Source of the DNA: Nesterenkonia alkaliphila
GTDB lineage: Bacteria > Actinomycetota > Actinomycetes > Actinomycetales > Micrococcaceae
Reading direction: 5' to 3'
DNA: 54,657 nucleotides
Assembly: GCF_009758175.1 (NCBI RefSeq)
Contig: NZ_WRPM01000085.1
Span: 1-54,657, forward strand
The notes beneath the pieces are model-generated. The model ran no database searches. It worked only from the letters and a program-made list of their open reading frames with translations, and was not told the origin of the DNA. Each line of letters opens with the position of its first letter. Within the stretch, counting starts at the first letter, position 1. Below are positions 8,678-17,764 of this stretch, in pieces. The translations under genes and the position numbers were made by a program.

Positions 8678-10147
8678 ATGCCCACAGAAACTTCCAACAG
8701 CAGTTCGTCGGTGGAGTTGGTGCCGGTGAAGTTCTCCCGGCTGACCCGCCGCGGCATCCTGCTCGGCCTCTCCCTGACCCAGCTGATCACCCTCGGCATC
8801 GGTGGACTGTCCCTGGTGGGTGCCCTCTACGCCGGCGGCGGCATCCTGCTGGCCTACACCGCACCCATCTGGGTCCTCGCCGCTGCACTGACCTGGATAC
8901 CGGTTGCCGGACGCCCGGTGGTGGAGTGGCTGCCGGTCTGCTTCTGGTGGGTCTGGCGAACCACCGGCGGACAGTTGCTCTACCGACGCCGCATCACCAC
9001 GCCCCGGCCCGAAGGCACCCTCGCTCTGCCGGGGGATATGGCCCGGCTGCGGGAATACACCGACCCCGAGACCGGGGCTGGAATGATCCACGACCCCACC
9101 GCCAACACCCTGACCGTAGTCACCGAGGTCTCCCACCCAGCCTTCGTGCTGCTGGACCCTGCTGAGCAGCAACGCCGGGTCACCGCCTGGGGCCGAGTGT
9201 TGGCCACGGTCTGCCGCTCCGGCCGGGTCGCCACCCTCCAAGTCTTAGAACGCACCCTGCCCGACTCCGGTACCGGGTTAGCCGAGTGGTGGGCCAAACA
9301 CGGCACTGACGATGGGTCCTGGGCCGCTGAGACCTACGCCGAACTGATTGACCGTGCTGGTCCGGCCGGGGAACGCCACGCCACCACCATCAGCCTCTCC
9401 CTGGACATGAAGGCCGCCGCCCGGCAAATACGCACCGCCGGAGGCGGCATCCGAGGGGCAGCAGGTGTCCTCCGCCAAGAAATGAACACCCTGACCACCG
9501 CGCTGCGCACCGCCGACCTCACCCCATCCGGGTGGCTGACCCCCGGTGAGATCGCGGTGATCCTCCGCTCGGCCTACGACCCCGCCATCGCACCGGTCCT
9601 CCAACGCCACGGCGAACTGGGCCAGAGCCTAGCCACCGCCGGACCAGTGGCAGTCAACGAGACCTGGTCCCGGCTACGCACCGACTCAGCCCACCACGCA
9701 GTGCTCTGGGTATCGGAGTGGCCCCGGTCTATGGTCCACCCCGGATTCCTCTCACCGGTGCTGCTTTCCACCGGCATCCAGCGTTCTTTCTCGTTGTTGT
9801 GTACGCCGATGCGCTCCGACCAAGCAGCACGCGACATCCGCAAGAAGAAAGTCGAGCACATCAGCGACCAAGCCCAACGGGCCAAAATCGGCCAGATCGA
9901 AGACGCCGCCCACACCGCAGAGTTCGACGACGTCCTCCAACAAGAAGCCGACCTCACCGCAGGCCACGGCGTCCTCCGCTACACCGGACTGCTGTCCATC
10001 ACTGCATCGACCGTGGAAGAACTCGACGCCAACATCGCAGCCATCGAACAAGCAGCCATCCAAGCCTCCTGCGAAACCCGCCAACTCGTGGGCCAACAAG
10101 CAGCCGCCTTCACCGCCGCCGCCCTGCCACTGTGCAGGAGGATCTAG
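8678..10147 (+). CDS. SCO6880-family conjugation protein (PrgI-like N terminus)
   Basis: A 489-aa protein. Two close hydrophobic segments at about residues 27-70 resemble the PrgI-like membrane part, followed by a soluble domain. The phrase RLTRRGILLGLS at the N terminus, and the overall length and position between the TrbL-like gene and the VirB4-like ATPase, match the SCO6880 family of actinobacterial secretion clusters. In related systems PrgI and VirB4 interact at the channel base, and this protein probably provides that link. ATG 8678 lies 6 nt after the previous stop, behind GGAAGGAGTGA. Confidence 0.8.
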   Translation: MPTETSNSSSSVELVPVKFSRLTRRGILLGLSLTQLITLGIGGLSLVGALYAGGGILLAYTAPIWVLAAALTWIPVAGRPVVEWLPVCFWWVWRTTGGQLLYRRRITTPRPEGTLALPGDMARLREYTDPETGAGMIHDPTANTLTVVTEVSHPAFVLLDPAEQQRRVTAWGRVLATVCRSGRVATLQVLERTLPDSGTGLAEWWAKHGTDDGSWAAETYAELIDRAGPAGERHATTISLSLDMKAAARQIRTAGGGIRGAAGVLRQEMNTLTTALRTADLTPSGWLTPGEIAVILRSAYDPAIAPVLQRHGELGQSLATAGPVAVNETWSRLRTDSAHHAVLWVSEWPRSMVHPGFLSPVLLSTGIQRSFSLLCTPMRSDQAARDIRKKKVEHISDQAQRAKIGQIEDAAHTAEFDDVLQQEADLTAGHGVLRYTGLLSITASTVEELDANIAAIEQAAIQASCETRQLVGQQAAAFTAAALPLCRRI

Positions 10148-10275
10148 TGAGGGCAGCATCCCCCTGGCACCAATGCGTGACAGGTCCGTTCCGAGTGGCA
10201 GGACGATAGGATTGATCATGCTTTCCACGGCATCTGAACAGTGCATCTGCTATCGAGGGCGGGACGGGAGCGGCC

Positions 10276-10869
10276 ATGCGTATTGAGCCTGCTGAAGGCT
10301 CTGTAGCTGACTGGATTCTTCATGCCGATCTGCACTGGTGGAATCTTGTGACCCTGGGTCCGCCGGGGTATCCGGCTTATGGTCGCTTGAGATTCATCCC
10401 AGATCCCACTTACCCGTATCAGCCGGAGAGTTCAGTCTCTCTGCCTGCTGATCACCTCAATGAGGACCATCAGCTCGCCCTGGCCCTACGGACACTGGCT
10501 GGTCATACTGACACCCCGGTTCAGTGCTACCTGCTCGTCTGGGACGGCTGGGGCGACGACGCATGGACCAGGAAGCATGCTGAGTCCCTGACGAAAGTGT
10601 CGCTCCCTACCGGTGAGCGTGAGTACCACCTGGGCCGGGCACCCCTGACCGAGCTGATCACAGAACTCTCACCAGAACATGTAAAAGAGGCTACTCCTCT
10701 GCCCGGATTTGTATGGCCTGCTGACCGATCCTGGTGCCTGACCTCAGATGTCGATCCTCACTGGGCCGGCATTGCCGCCAGCGACCGGGCGCTACAGGCC
10801 CTGGTAGAGACGCCAGATCTTGACGTCGTTTGGACGCACCCGGAGGCCGAACACCTGTTCTACGTCTAA
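10276..10869 (+). CDS. Hypothetical protein inside the conjugation cluster
   Basis: A 197-aa soluble protein rich in Trp and acidic residues, with no signal or membrane segment. A ribosome site GGGAG lies about 8 nt before the ATG. No catalytic motif is recognised. It stands alone between two conjugation genes with 128 nt upstream and 68 nt downstream, and its codon use is slightly less GC-biased than that of its neighbours, so it may be an accessory insertion rather than a structural part. Immunity, anti-restriction or entry exclusion are all possible roles without direct evidence. Confidence 0.6.
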   Translation: MRIEPAEGSVADWILHADLHWWNLVTLGPPGYPAYGRLRFIPDPTYPYQPESSVSLPADHLNEDHQLALALRTLAGHTDTPVQCYLLVWDGWGDDAWTRKHAESLTKVSLPTGEREYHLGRAPLTELITELSPEHVKEATPLPGFVWPADRSWCLTSDVDPHWAGIAASDRALQALVETPDLDVVWTHPEAEHLFYV

Positions 10870-10937
10870 TCGTCCTCCTTCACGGAGTGGAGGGCGCACC
10901 TGGTCAACGACCCAGCCGTTGATCAAGGAGACCCGAG

Positions 10938-11870
10938 ATGGCCACGTTCTACGACCCCCATGCCGATGCGGAGGAAGCTTCCCAGGCTCTGCGCGGTTTG
11001 GCGCATGCCACCCGCAGTTTCGAAGACCCGTCGGTGACGTATACGGCGATTGGGGAACTGCTCAGCGGAGTCCGTTCCCTCCGTCAGGTCCTTGACCAGC
11101 TCTCCGAAGCCCACTTGCACCACCGGGGCCTGGCTCACGACGATGAGGGCAACCACCTCAACGGGGCACACGCCGCGCTGGCCGCTGCTGATGAGCTCCA
11201 CCACGCCGGCACCCTGCTCGATCAAGTCCACGACCGGCTGGATACGGCGTCCCAGCATTCGGGGCGCATCGCCTGGCACCCCCAAACAGAACATGCCCCC
11301 GTCGCCCAGGAGATGGCCCGGCGGTGGGTCAATGTGGTCTTCCTTGACCGGGGTCAGGCCGATGGGGTGCTGGACCGCATTGATGAGGACGGAGCCCAAG
11401 CCGGGATCAGCCACCTTGCCCAGTGGGATACCGGCCAAGAAACCACGGATGCGGCGATGGAGAACGGCTATGTCTACGACCAGCCCCCGGCTGCTGATGG
11501 GGACAAGCTGATCACCGAGGGTGACTACACCATCTCCTATAACCAGCAGATGGGCCACGTCGCCCTCTACCGAACCATCCCCGCCCCTGAAGACCCCCTG
11601 CCCGCCGAACCCTCCCTACGCCGCAACGGGCTCTCCTACGCCCAGGCGGGCGGGCGCAGCCTCGCCGAACCGGGAGGCTCACCGGTGATGGGTGGGGCGG
11701 CAGAAGCCGCCTACGCCAGCAGCGCAGGAACACGTCGAGCCACCAGTCAGGACACTGGTGGGCGGCTTGGGGCTACAACGAAACAATGGGAGGCCCAGGC
11801 TCAGCGGGACTGGTACGCCAGCCAGAACCGCCCCACCAGCACCAGCACCCCTCGGGGGCTGTCTCGATGA
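10938..11870 (+). CDS. Conserved conjugation-cluster protein, unknown function
   Basis: A 310-aa soluble protein with a helical N-terminal half, including His- and Glu-rich stretches around residues 55-90 that look coiled, and a disordered Gly/Ser/Thr-rich C terminus. GGAG is well placed before ATG 10938. Its stop overlaps the next start as ATGA at 11867-11870, coupling it to the VirB4-like ATPase and suggesting that it works with the secretion base. No enzymatic motif is visible. Confidence 0.65.
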   Translation: MATFYDPHADAEEASQALRGLAHATRSFEDPSVTYTAIGELLSGVRSLRQVLDQLSEAHLHHRGLAHDDEGNHLNGAHAALAAADELHHAGTLLDQVHDRLDTASQHSGRIAWHPQTEHAPVAQEMARRWVNVVFLDRGQADGVLDRIDEDGAQAGISHLAQWDTGQETTDAAMENGYVYDQPPAADGDKLITEGDYTISYNQQMGHVALYRTIPAPEDPLPAEPSLRRNGLSYAQAGGRSLAEPGGSPVMGGAAEAAYASSAGTRRATSQDTGGRLGATTKQWEAQAQRDWYASQNRPTSTSTPRGLSR

Positions 11871-13354
11871 GCCCGGACCCCGACCAGGAGAGACTGCATA
11901 CCTCAGTGCTGGTCGCCCCAGCTGCTGAGCGTCGTCGCCTACGCAAACAGCGCCGGGAAGCTGCAGCCCGGCTCCGCGCCCAGCAGCGCCAGGCCGAGAA
12001 AAACGCCCTCCGGCAGAAAGCTGAGGCCGAGCGCGCTGAACGCAGGGCACGGCAGTACCTGCCCGCCGCCGGTGAACCCGGACCCGCGGCACTACGGAAT
12101 CCGGACCGGTTTCGGTTGCCGCGTCATCAGGACACCAGCGCCAGCCTGGGCGGGGCATACCCCTTCCTCGCCGAAGGAGGCTTGGGGGCTGATGGGATGT
12201 TCATCGGCCAGGACCTCTACTCGGGGGCCAGCTTCGTCTATGACCCCTGGGTGCTCTACCAACGCGGGATCATCACCGCCCCCAACATCGTGCTCGCCGG
12301 GATCGTCGGCTCCGGCAAATCTAGCCTCGCCAAATCCCTCTACACCCGAAGCCTGCCCTTCGGGCGCAGGGTCTACGTCCCCGGCGACCCGAAAGGGGAA
12401 CACACCCCTGTGGCTGAAGCAGTGGGCGGCAGGGCCATCGCCCTGGGGGCAGGATTGGCCAACCGGCTCAACCCCCTGGATGAAGGCCACCGTCCCAGCG
12501 GCCTGTCAGACGCAGAGTGGGCGACCACGGTGGCCTCGCGTCGTCGTAGCCTGCTCGGCGCGTTGGCAGAGACCGTGCTGGCTCGGGGGCTGACTCCGTT
12601 GGAGCACACCGCCATCGACCTGGCCCTGACCCAGACCGTGGCAGAGAACTCCGTGCCGATCCTGCCCATGGTCGTAGACCGCATCCTCGACCCCTCCGAT
12701 GACCCCACCGGCCGCCTCGCCGAAGACGGCAGACTGGTCGGACACGCCATGCGACGCCTGGTCGCCGGTGACCTCGGAGGTCTCTTCGACGGACCCTCCA
12801 CCGTCGAGTTCGACCCCTCCCTGCCGATGATCAGCCTCGACCTCTCCCGAGTCACCGAAAACAGCACGCTGATCTCGGTGTTGATGACCTGTGCCTCAGC
12901 GTGGATGGAATCAGCCCTACTAGACCCCAACGGAGGCCAACGCTGGGTGGTCTACGACGAGGCCTGGCGACTGATGTCCCACCCGGCACTGTTGCGGCGT
13001 ATGGATGCCCACTGGCGACTGGCCCGCCACTACGGCATCGCCAACCTGCTGGTCTTCCATAAGCTCACTGACCTGGACAACGTCGGCGACGCCGGCTCCG
13101 CCATGCGCTCCCTAGCGAACAGTCTGCTGGCGAATGCGGAGACCCGAATCGTCTACCGGCAAGAATCCGACCAACTCGGCACCACCGCCCAGACCCTGGG
13201 GCTGACCGGCACCGAACAGAAACTGCTCCCCACCCTCGGGGTCGGACAGGGGCTCTGGCGGATCAAGGATCGCTCCTTCGTCGTCCAACACCAGCTCCAC
13301 CCCGACGAACTCGCCGCCTTCGACACCACACGCCGCATGACCGGCGGTGCATAG
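11867..13354 (+). CDS. VirB4/TraC-like conjugation ATPase
   Basis: A 495-aa protein. A basic, Glu/Arg-rich coiled N terminus (residues 20-65) is followed by a P-loop ATPase domain with Walker A GIVGSGKSS at about residue 146 and Walker B WVVYDEAWRL at about 363. The later QTLGLTGTEQKLL region is typical of VirB4 C-terminal domains. VirB4 ATPases power assembly of the channel. The start at ATG 11867 overlaps the previous stop; an upstream in-frame start at 11786 would add residues encoded within the preceding gene and is less likely. Confidence 0.85.
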   Translation: MSPDPDQERLHTSVLVAPAAERRRLRKQRREAAARLRAQQRQAEKNALRQKAEAERAERRARQYLPAAGEPGPAALRNPDRFRLPRHQDTSASLGGAYPFLAEGGLGADGMFIGQDLYSGASFVYDPWVLYQRGIITAPNIVLAGIVGSGKSSLAKSLYTRSLPFGRRVYVPGDPKGEHTPVAEAVGGRAIALGAGLANRLNPLDEGHRPSGLSDAEWATTVASRRRSLLGALAETVLARGLTPLEHTAIDLALTQTVAENSVPILPMVVDRILDPSDDPTGRLAEDGRLVGHAMRRLVAGDLGGLFDGPSTVEFDPSLPMISLDLSRVTENSTLISVLMTCASAWMESALLDPNGGQRWVVYDEAWRLMSHPALLRRMDAHWRLARHYGIANLLVFHKLTDLDNVGDAGSAMRSLANSLLANAETRIVYRQESDQLGTTAQTLGLTGTEQKLLPTLGVGQGLWRIKDRSFVVQHQLHPDELAAFDTTRRMTGGA

Positions 13355-13370
13355 CTGAAAGCGACCCGTC

Positions 13371-13832
13371 ATGGTCGATGAACACCGTCAGCGGCTCACC
13401 CGGAACATGGACATCCTCACCCACGGGTTGGAACAGCTAGCCCAGGACTATGCCCGACACATCACCATGGCGGAGGAAGACCCCGAGACCTTCGGAGCCG
13501 GCCACTACGTCCTCTACCCCCACGGGCGCACGGACCGGCGGTTCGCGATCGAGGAACGCTACATCGACACCGACTGGTCAGACCCCGACCGACTACCAGC
13601 CTCCTGGACCTGGAAAGCCCAAACCCGGCAACGCCATTCAGACGGGTCTCACCCTTGGGTGACCACACACCAGGGTGTCGTACCGTCGAACTCCGTGCAC
13701 CAGCTCCTGGGCTATGCACAGAAGTGGGCCGCCACAGTGCGGGCCACGAAGCTGCGTGAAGGGTTCTTCACCCACACCGCCCCGCCACAGCCTGGCCGGC
13801 ACCTGCGCGTGGAAGGCCCCGAGCTGCCCTGA
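13371..13832 (+). CDS. Hypothetical protein between VirB4-like and coupling-protein genes
   Basis: A 153-aa soluble protein with no recognised motif, no signal peptide and no membrane helix. It begins 16 nt after the VirB4-like gene and runs in the same direction, so it is probably part of the operon. Confidence 0.6.
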   Translation: MVDEHRQRLTRNMDILTHGLEQLAQDYARHITMAEEDPETFGAGHYVLYPHGRTDRRFAIEERYIDTDWSDPDRLPASWTWKAQTRQRHSDGSHPWVTTHQGVVPSNSVHQLLGYAQKWAATVRATKLREGFFTHTAPPQPGRHLRVEGPELP

Positions 13833-13871
13833 ACTCGGGTGACATCTGACGCGGCGGCACTTGGATCGCAC

Positions 13872-13880
13872 GGTGCACCT
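13872..13880 (+). promoter_or_regulatory. Element-wide repeated motif, short palindromic copy
   Basis: GGTGCACCT lies 7 nt before the ATG at 13888. It keeps the GTGCACC core of the longer copies and forms the perfect 8-bp palindrome GGTGCACC. As at position 200, it sits where a ribosome site would be. Confidence 0.35.
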
Positions 13881-13887
13881 GGTGGGC

Positions 13888-14463
13888 ATGAGCCACGACA
13901 ACACCAGACACCCCTCCCGCCGAGCGAAGAAGACTAAGCCCTCAGAACAGGAGCTTGATGTTCCGGCGGTGCTGCCTCATGTGGTCATCACTGTCACTGA
14001 CCCGACTGGGACTCTGGCGGTCACCGTGGATGGCGAGGACTTCCCCGCACCCGAAGACGGGGCATGGTCTCGTGCCCGGTTCGGTGAGGTGCTGGATGCG
14101 GTCACTGAGGACCGGACTCGGACGGTGCGGATCGAGGTCCACGAAACCGACGGGTCCACTTTTACTGACATTATCCGCGCCCGCCCCCGCACCCAGGCCG
14201 AGTCGGCCCCCGAGCAGGAACCGTCAGAGTCGGCACGGTCTAAGCCAAGCGGGAAGCAGGCTGCGGTCACGGTCTCGGGTGAAGGGTTCCTGCCCGGTGA
14301 GGACGTGGCGATCGCTGCGGTGATCACCGACACCACCGCCAATGAGGACGGGGAGGTCGAGGCCCGTCTGCCCCGGCGGCAGAAGGCCACTCTGCGTGCC
14401 GGTGCTGAGGTGCTGGTCTTTGGTCGGTCCTCGGGGACCACGCTGGTGAGGCGGCTGCCATGA
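13888..14463 (+). CDS. Hypothetical protein upstream of the coupling protein
   Basis: A 191-aa soluble protein made of two apparent small beta-rich halves separated by an Arg/Ser/Glu-rich linker at about residues 105-130. No known motif. Its stop overlaps the start of the coupling-protein gene (ATGA at 14460-14463), so translation is coupled, and an adaptor or chaperone role for the coupling protein is a reasonable guess. A TTG at 13861 is an alternative start; the ATG is preferred. Confidence 0.6.
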   Translation: MSHDNTRHPSRRAKKTKPSEQELDVPAVLPHVVITVTDPTGTLAVTVDGEDFPAPEDGAWSRARFGEVLDAVTEDRTRTVRIEVHETDGSTFTDIIRARPRTQAESAPEQEPSESARSKPSGKQAAVTVSGEGFLPGEDVAIAAVITDTTANEDGEVEARLPRRQKATLRAGAEVLVFGRSSGTTLVRRLP

Positions 14464-16253
14464 CCCGGGGTATCACTCCGGGGTCTCGGCAAGCCGGGGG
14501 GATGGGTGATGAGGTCACCAACGCCCTGATCATCCTGCTCATGGTCATCGCGGGCGTTGCGGTGATCCTGCGTGCCGCTGGCACTGTCGCCGCTTGGGTC
14601 ACCGGCGCATCACTGCCGGAGGCTGGTCCGGCTGCCGGGCTCGGGGTTCTGTTCAGCCCTGGTGAGCCTGCCACCGCGCTAGCAGCGGAGGGGTTGCATC
14701 CGGTGGCCTACTGGATGACCAGTGGGGTGATGCTCGCCGGGCTGGCCGGGGCCTGTGCCTTGGTGTGGGTGCGGGTGCGCCGCTGGGGCCAACAGAAACA
14801 AGCCGATCCGCATCGACTGGCAGGCACCGCCACCAGTGCCGACATCGCCAAAGTCGCCACCTCCAAAGCCCTGTTACGCCGGGCTGAGACGCTGCGGCCT
14901 TCTCTGGTGAAGCCGCGGGCCGAGGATGTGGGCTACCTGCTGGGGACCTCTGCGGGCAAGCAGGTGTGGGCCTCGGTGGAGGACTCGATCCTGCTGATCG
15001 GCCCACCCCGATCCGGTAAGGGCCTGCATGTGGTCATCAACGCGATCCTGGATGCACCCGGGGCAGTAGTGACGACATCTACACGGCCGGATAACCTCAC
15101 CGCTACGTTGCGGGCGAGGGAGAAGATCGGCCCGGTGGCCGTCTTCGACCCCCAACACTTAGCCGAAGGAATCCCCGCAGGGATGCGCTGGTCGCCCATC
15201 CGGGGGTGTGAGGACCCGCTGACGGCGATGATCCGAGCTACCGGCCTGGCTTCAGCGACTGGCATGTCTGCCGGCGGGGTCGAGTCCGGCGGGTTCTGGG
15301 AAGGCAAAACCCGCACCGCCCTCCAATCGCTGCTCCATGCGGCTGCGTTGGATCATCGGTCACCGGCTGAGTTGTTCCGCTGGACTCTGGACCCCTCAGC
15401 TGCCGCCGAGGCGGTGACCATTCTGGCCAGCACCCCGCGGGCGGCGACCGGATGGGATGACTCACTGGCCTCGATACTGGAAGCTGACCCGAAGACCCGG
15501 GATTCCATCTGGCAGGGCGTCTCCCTCGCTTTGTCGGCTCTGGCTGATCCTCGGGTGTTGGATGCGGTCTCACCCAGGGCTGGGGAGGACTTCGACCCAG
15601 AGCAGTTCATCCAGGACCGAGGCAGCCTGTTCCTGCTGGCCACCGGCGCAGGCGCCGGGGCCTCAGCCTCTCTGGTCGCCGCGTTCGTCGAAGACCTGGT
15701 TGAGACCGCCCGGCGTATGGCCGCCCGGTCACCCGGCGCGCGGCTCGACCCGCCGATGTTGTTGGCGCTGGATGAGATCGGCAACCTCGCACCCCTACCG
15801 TCGCTGCCGACGTTGATGGCCGAAGGTGGGGGCACCGGGATCACGACCCTGCCGGTGCTTCAGTCGTTGGCGCAGGCGCGGGAGAAATGGTCTGAGAACC
15901 AGGCCGGGGCGATCTGGGATGCCGCGATCGTCAAGATCATTCTCGGTGGGGCCTCGAACTCCCGGGACCTCCAAGACCTCTCCACCCTCATTGGGGAACG
16001 TGACGAGTACACCGATTCGACCACCGTCGGGGATCACGGCACACGCTCGAACCAGCGATCTGTTCGTCGGGTCTCGGTGCTGCCACCAGATCGGATTAGG
16101 ACTCTGCCCTTCGGCACGGGGGTCACGCTGCTGCGGACTGCACCGCCGATCATCACTGACCTGCGCCGCTGGACCGAACGACCCGAGGCCGCTGAGTTGA
16201 AGGCCGACCGGGAGCAGATCGAAGCCATGCTTCAACGCCACTCGGGCACCTAA
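14460..16253 (+). CDS. Type IV coupling protein (VirD4/TraG family)
   Basis: A 597-aa inner-membrane ATPase that brings the DNA-relaxase complex to the channel. Two N-terminal transmembrane regions (about residues 20-47 and 80-105) are followed by Walker A GPPRSGKG at about 180 and Walker B LLALDEIGNLAPLPSLP at about 435, then the GGGTGI and QSLAQ segments characteristic of this family. The start overlaps the upstream gene. A relaxase partner is expected but is not in the window. Confidence 0.92.
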   Translation: MTRGITPGSRQAGGMGDEVTNALIILLMVIAGVAVILRAAGTVAAWVTGASLPEAGPAAGLGVLFSPGEPATALAAEGLHPVAYWMTSGVMLAGLAGACALVWVRVRRWGQQKQADPHRLAGTATSADIAKVATSKALLRRAETLRPSLVKPRAEDVGYLLGTSAGKQVWASVEDSILLIGPPRSGKGLHVVINAILDAPGAVVTTSTRPDNLTATLRAREKIGPVAVFDPQHLAEGIPAGMRWSPIRGCEDPLTAMIRATGLASATGMSAGGVESGGFWEGKTRTALQSLLHAAALDHRSPAELFRWTLDPSAAAEAVTILASTPRAATGWDDSLASILEADPKTRDSIWQGVSLALSALADPRVLDAVSPRAGEDFDPEQFIQDRGSLFLLATGAGAGASASLVAAFVEDLVETARRMAARSPGARLDPPMLLALDEIGNLAPLPSLPTLMAEGGGTGITTLPVLQSLAQAREKWSENQAGAIWDAAIVKIILGGASNSRDLQDLSTLIGERDEYTDSTTVGDHGTRSNQRSVRRVSVLPPDRIRTLPFGTGVTLLRTAPPIITDLRRWTERPEAAELKADREQIEAMLQRHSGT

Positions 16254-16280
16254 TCCGTCGAGGGCTGTGTCTCGGGTGTG

Positions 16281-16294
16281 GGGGTGCACCTGTC
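16281..16294 (+). promoter_or_regulatory. Element-wide repeated motif, copy 3
   Basis: GGGGTGCACCTGTC, the same motif as at 200 and 6666 but two bases shorter in the middle, preceded by the same G-rich stretch. It lies in the 96-nt gap before the SSB-like gene, 55 nt from its ATG. Confidence 0.45.
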
Positions 16295-16349
16295 TGGCAG
16301 AGGCCACCTACACAACAGCGGTGGCCGTGACAGATAAAGGAGCAGGCTC

Positions 16350-16793
16350 ATGGCTATCCGCACGCAGGAATCTCTCTCCGGGTTCATCGCCACCGACCCG
16401 AAACTGACCTACACCGAGAAAGGCGAAGCCCGGTTCTACGCCCGCTTCGGCCAGGAGAAGTTTCTCCGCCAGGAGGATGGGGCGTTTATGAAGGTTGAAC
16501 CCGATTTCGGCAACCTCGTCCTCTATCGGGCCACCGCCGAACGGGCCTATGAGCGCTTCTCTAAGGGTGACAACTTCGTGGCCGAGGGTTACAGCCACGA
16601 CTACAGCTATGAGCGCAACGGGGAACAGATCAACGGCGAAGAGTTCGTGGCCAAGAAAATCGGCCATGACACCGCCCGGACCCGCTACGAGGTAGACCGC
16701 TCACCCCGCCGCAGTGTTGAACGCGACGCCGCAGGGTTCGAGCCACCCCAGCGGCAGCCCCAGCAGGCCGACTCGCCCAGCATCAGCCTCTAA
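16350..16793 (+). CDS. ssb: Single-stranded DNA-binding-like protein
   Basis: A 147-aa protein with an OB-fold-like N-terminal domain (residues 1-110) and a Pro/Gln-rich tail that ends in a short Ser/Leu peptide instead of the usual acidic DDDIPF-type tip. Element-borne SSBs protect transferred single strands and help establishment in the recipient. AAAGGAG stands well before the ATG. An SSB-like copy of element motif lies upstream, which suggests that it heads its own transcript. Confidence 0.75.
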   Translation: MAIRTQESLSGFIATDPKLTYTEKGEARFYARFGQEKFLRQEDGAFMKVEPDFGNLVLYRATAERAYERFSKGDNFVAEGYSHDYSYERNGEQINGEEFVAKKIGHDTARTRYEVDRSPRRSVERDAAGFEPPQRQPQQADSPSISL

Positions 16794-16814
16794 GTCCAGC
16801 GGGAAGTGACCATC

Positions 16815-17393
16815 ATGAGTGAACAGACACCACACGGACCGGCACCGGAACCCGAAGACTACGAGGACCCGGACCTGGACCCTGCCTATGAGCCGGATAT
16901 GGCTGCCGATGTTCCGCAGCCACCGCACCCGATCAACTGGAATCTGCTCTCCGCCGATGACCTGGAGGCCGAATGGCTGGAACTGAACAAATGGGTCCAC
17001 TGGCTACGGCGGACCTACGGATTACCGGCCAGTGTGATCCCGCCGTTCTGGCACCACCACCCGGAACTGGTGTGGGAGCTCTCCGCCCTGCACCTGCACT
17101 GGCTGGGAGCTTATGACCCCGAACAGAACGCCTCAGCGCCGATTGGGTGGCACCGGGACTTCGCAGACGCCAGAGCCCGGCTGCGCGAGTGGGTCGCAGC
17201 CTCGGGCACCCGGCTAGATAGGGACCGGCCCACCCGGCAGACCTCCTGGCCCGGAGAAGACCCCGCCCCACCGGTAGAAGACCTCACCATCGAAGACCGC
17301 GAAAACGAGTTCGTAGACTTCGTACGTGCCGAGGTCAGACAGCGCCAACGAGCCGAAGACGAGTTCTTCCGCCGCCTCGACGAGCAGGGCTGA
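16815..17393 (+). CDS. DUF4913-family protein
   Basis: A 192-aa acidic protein. The central part (about residues 35-110), with WLxLNKWVHWLRRTYGLP and a WHxHPELVWELSALHLHW pattern, matches DUF4913, a family found mainly on actinobacterial plasmids and conjugative elements. Function unknown. It lies 21 nt after the SSB-like gene and probably shares its transcript. Confidence 0.75.
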   Translation: MSEQTPHGPAPEPEDYEDPDLDPAYEPDMAADVPQPPHPINWNLLSADDLEAEWLELNKWVHWLRRTYGLPASVIPPFWHHHPELVWELSALHLHWLGAYDPEQNASAPIGWHRDFADARARLREWVAASGTRLDRDRPTRQTSWPGEDPAPPVEDLTIEDRENEFVDFVRAEVRQRQRAEDEFFRRLDEQG

Positions 17394-17405
17394 GGCGTGA
17401 TTCTC

Positions 17406-17603
17406 ATGCCACGCTCCTACACGCGTAAGACCGCACGGGCCGAGGCTGACCGGGCCTTCGACCTGCGCTATGAACACCGCGACCAGCCCGACGCGGAGAA
17501 GATCGCCGAGGTACTGATCCGGCTGGCCCTGCGCACCAGCCATGAAGAACCAGCCGGCCAAGCCGGTCAGCGGCTACGTGAACTGCTCACCAGCTCCAGG
17601 TAG
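17406..17603 (+). CDS. Small basic/acidic helical protein of the element
   Basis: A 65-aa hydrophilic, predicted helical protein beginning MPRSYTRKTARAEAD. It starts 12 nt after the DUF4913 gene; a GTG at 17397 is an alternative start. No motif is recognised. Its size and charge would fit a regulator or directionality factor, but nothing in the sequence shows this. Confidence 0.5.
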   Translation: MPRSYTRKTARAEADRAFDLRYEHRDQPDAEKIAEVLIRLALRTSHEEPAGQAGQRLRELLTSSR

Positions 17604-17623
17604 AATCAAGCGCACCAACACCC

Positions 17624-17634
17624 GTGCACACCCC
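17624..17634 (-). promoter_or_regulatory. Element-wide repeated motif, inverted copy upstream of integrase
   Basis: GTGCACACCCC is the exact reverse complement of GGGGTGTGCAC from the copies at 200 and 6666. It lies 130 nt before the integrase start. Its ACACCCC part can also pair with GGGGTGT at 17672-17678. Confidence 0.4.
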
Positions 17635-17699
17635 GGCGTTGGTGGCACCAAACCCTAAGCCCCGCTCTGATGGGGTGTTCTGCTCTCTATCTTTCTGAC

Positions 17700-17761
17700 G
17701 TGACCGCCATCCGGCGCCCTGACCCCTAGCCCCGTGCTAGGGAGCCCCCAAAGGCGGTCAC
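17700..17761 (+). promoter_or_regulatory. Nested stem-loop leader enclosing the integrase ribosome site
   Basis: An outer perfect 9-bp inverted repeat, GTGACCGCC (17700-17708) with GGCGGTCAC (17753-17761), encloses an inner hairpin, CCCTAGC (17724-17730) with GCTAGGG (17736-17742). The likely Shine-Dalgarno AAAGG (17750-17754) partly overlaps the right arm of the outer stem, 3 nt before ATG 17765. Folding would hide it. A role in holding integrase translation down is inferred. It could also be part of an attachment site or protein-binding site. Confidence 0.5.
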
Positions 17762-17764
17762 CTC

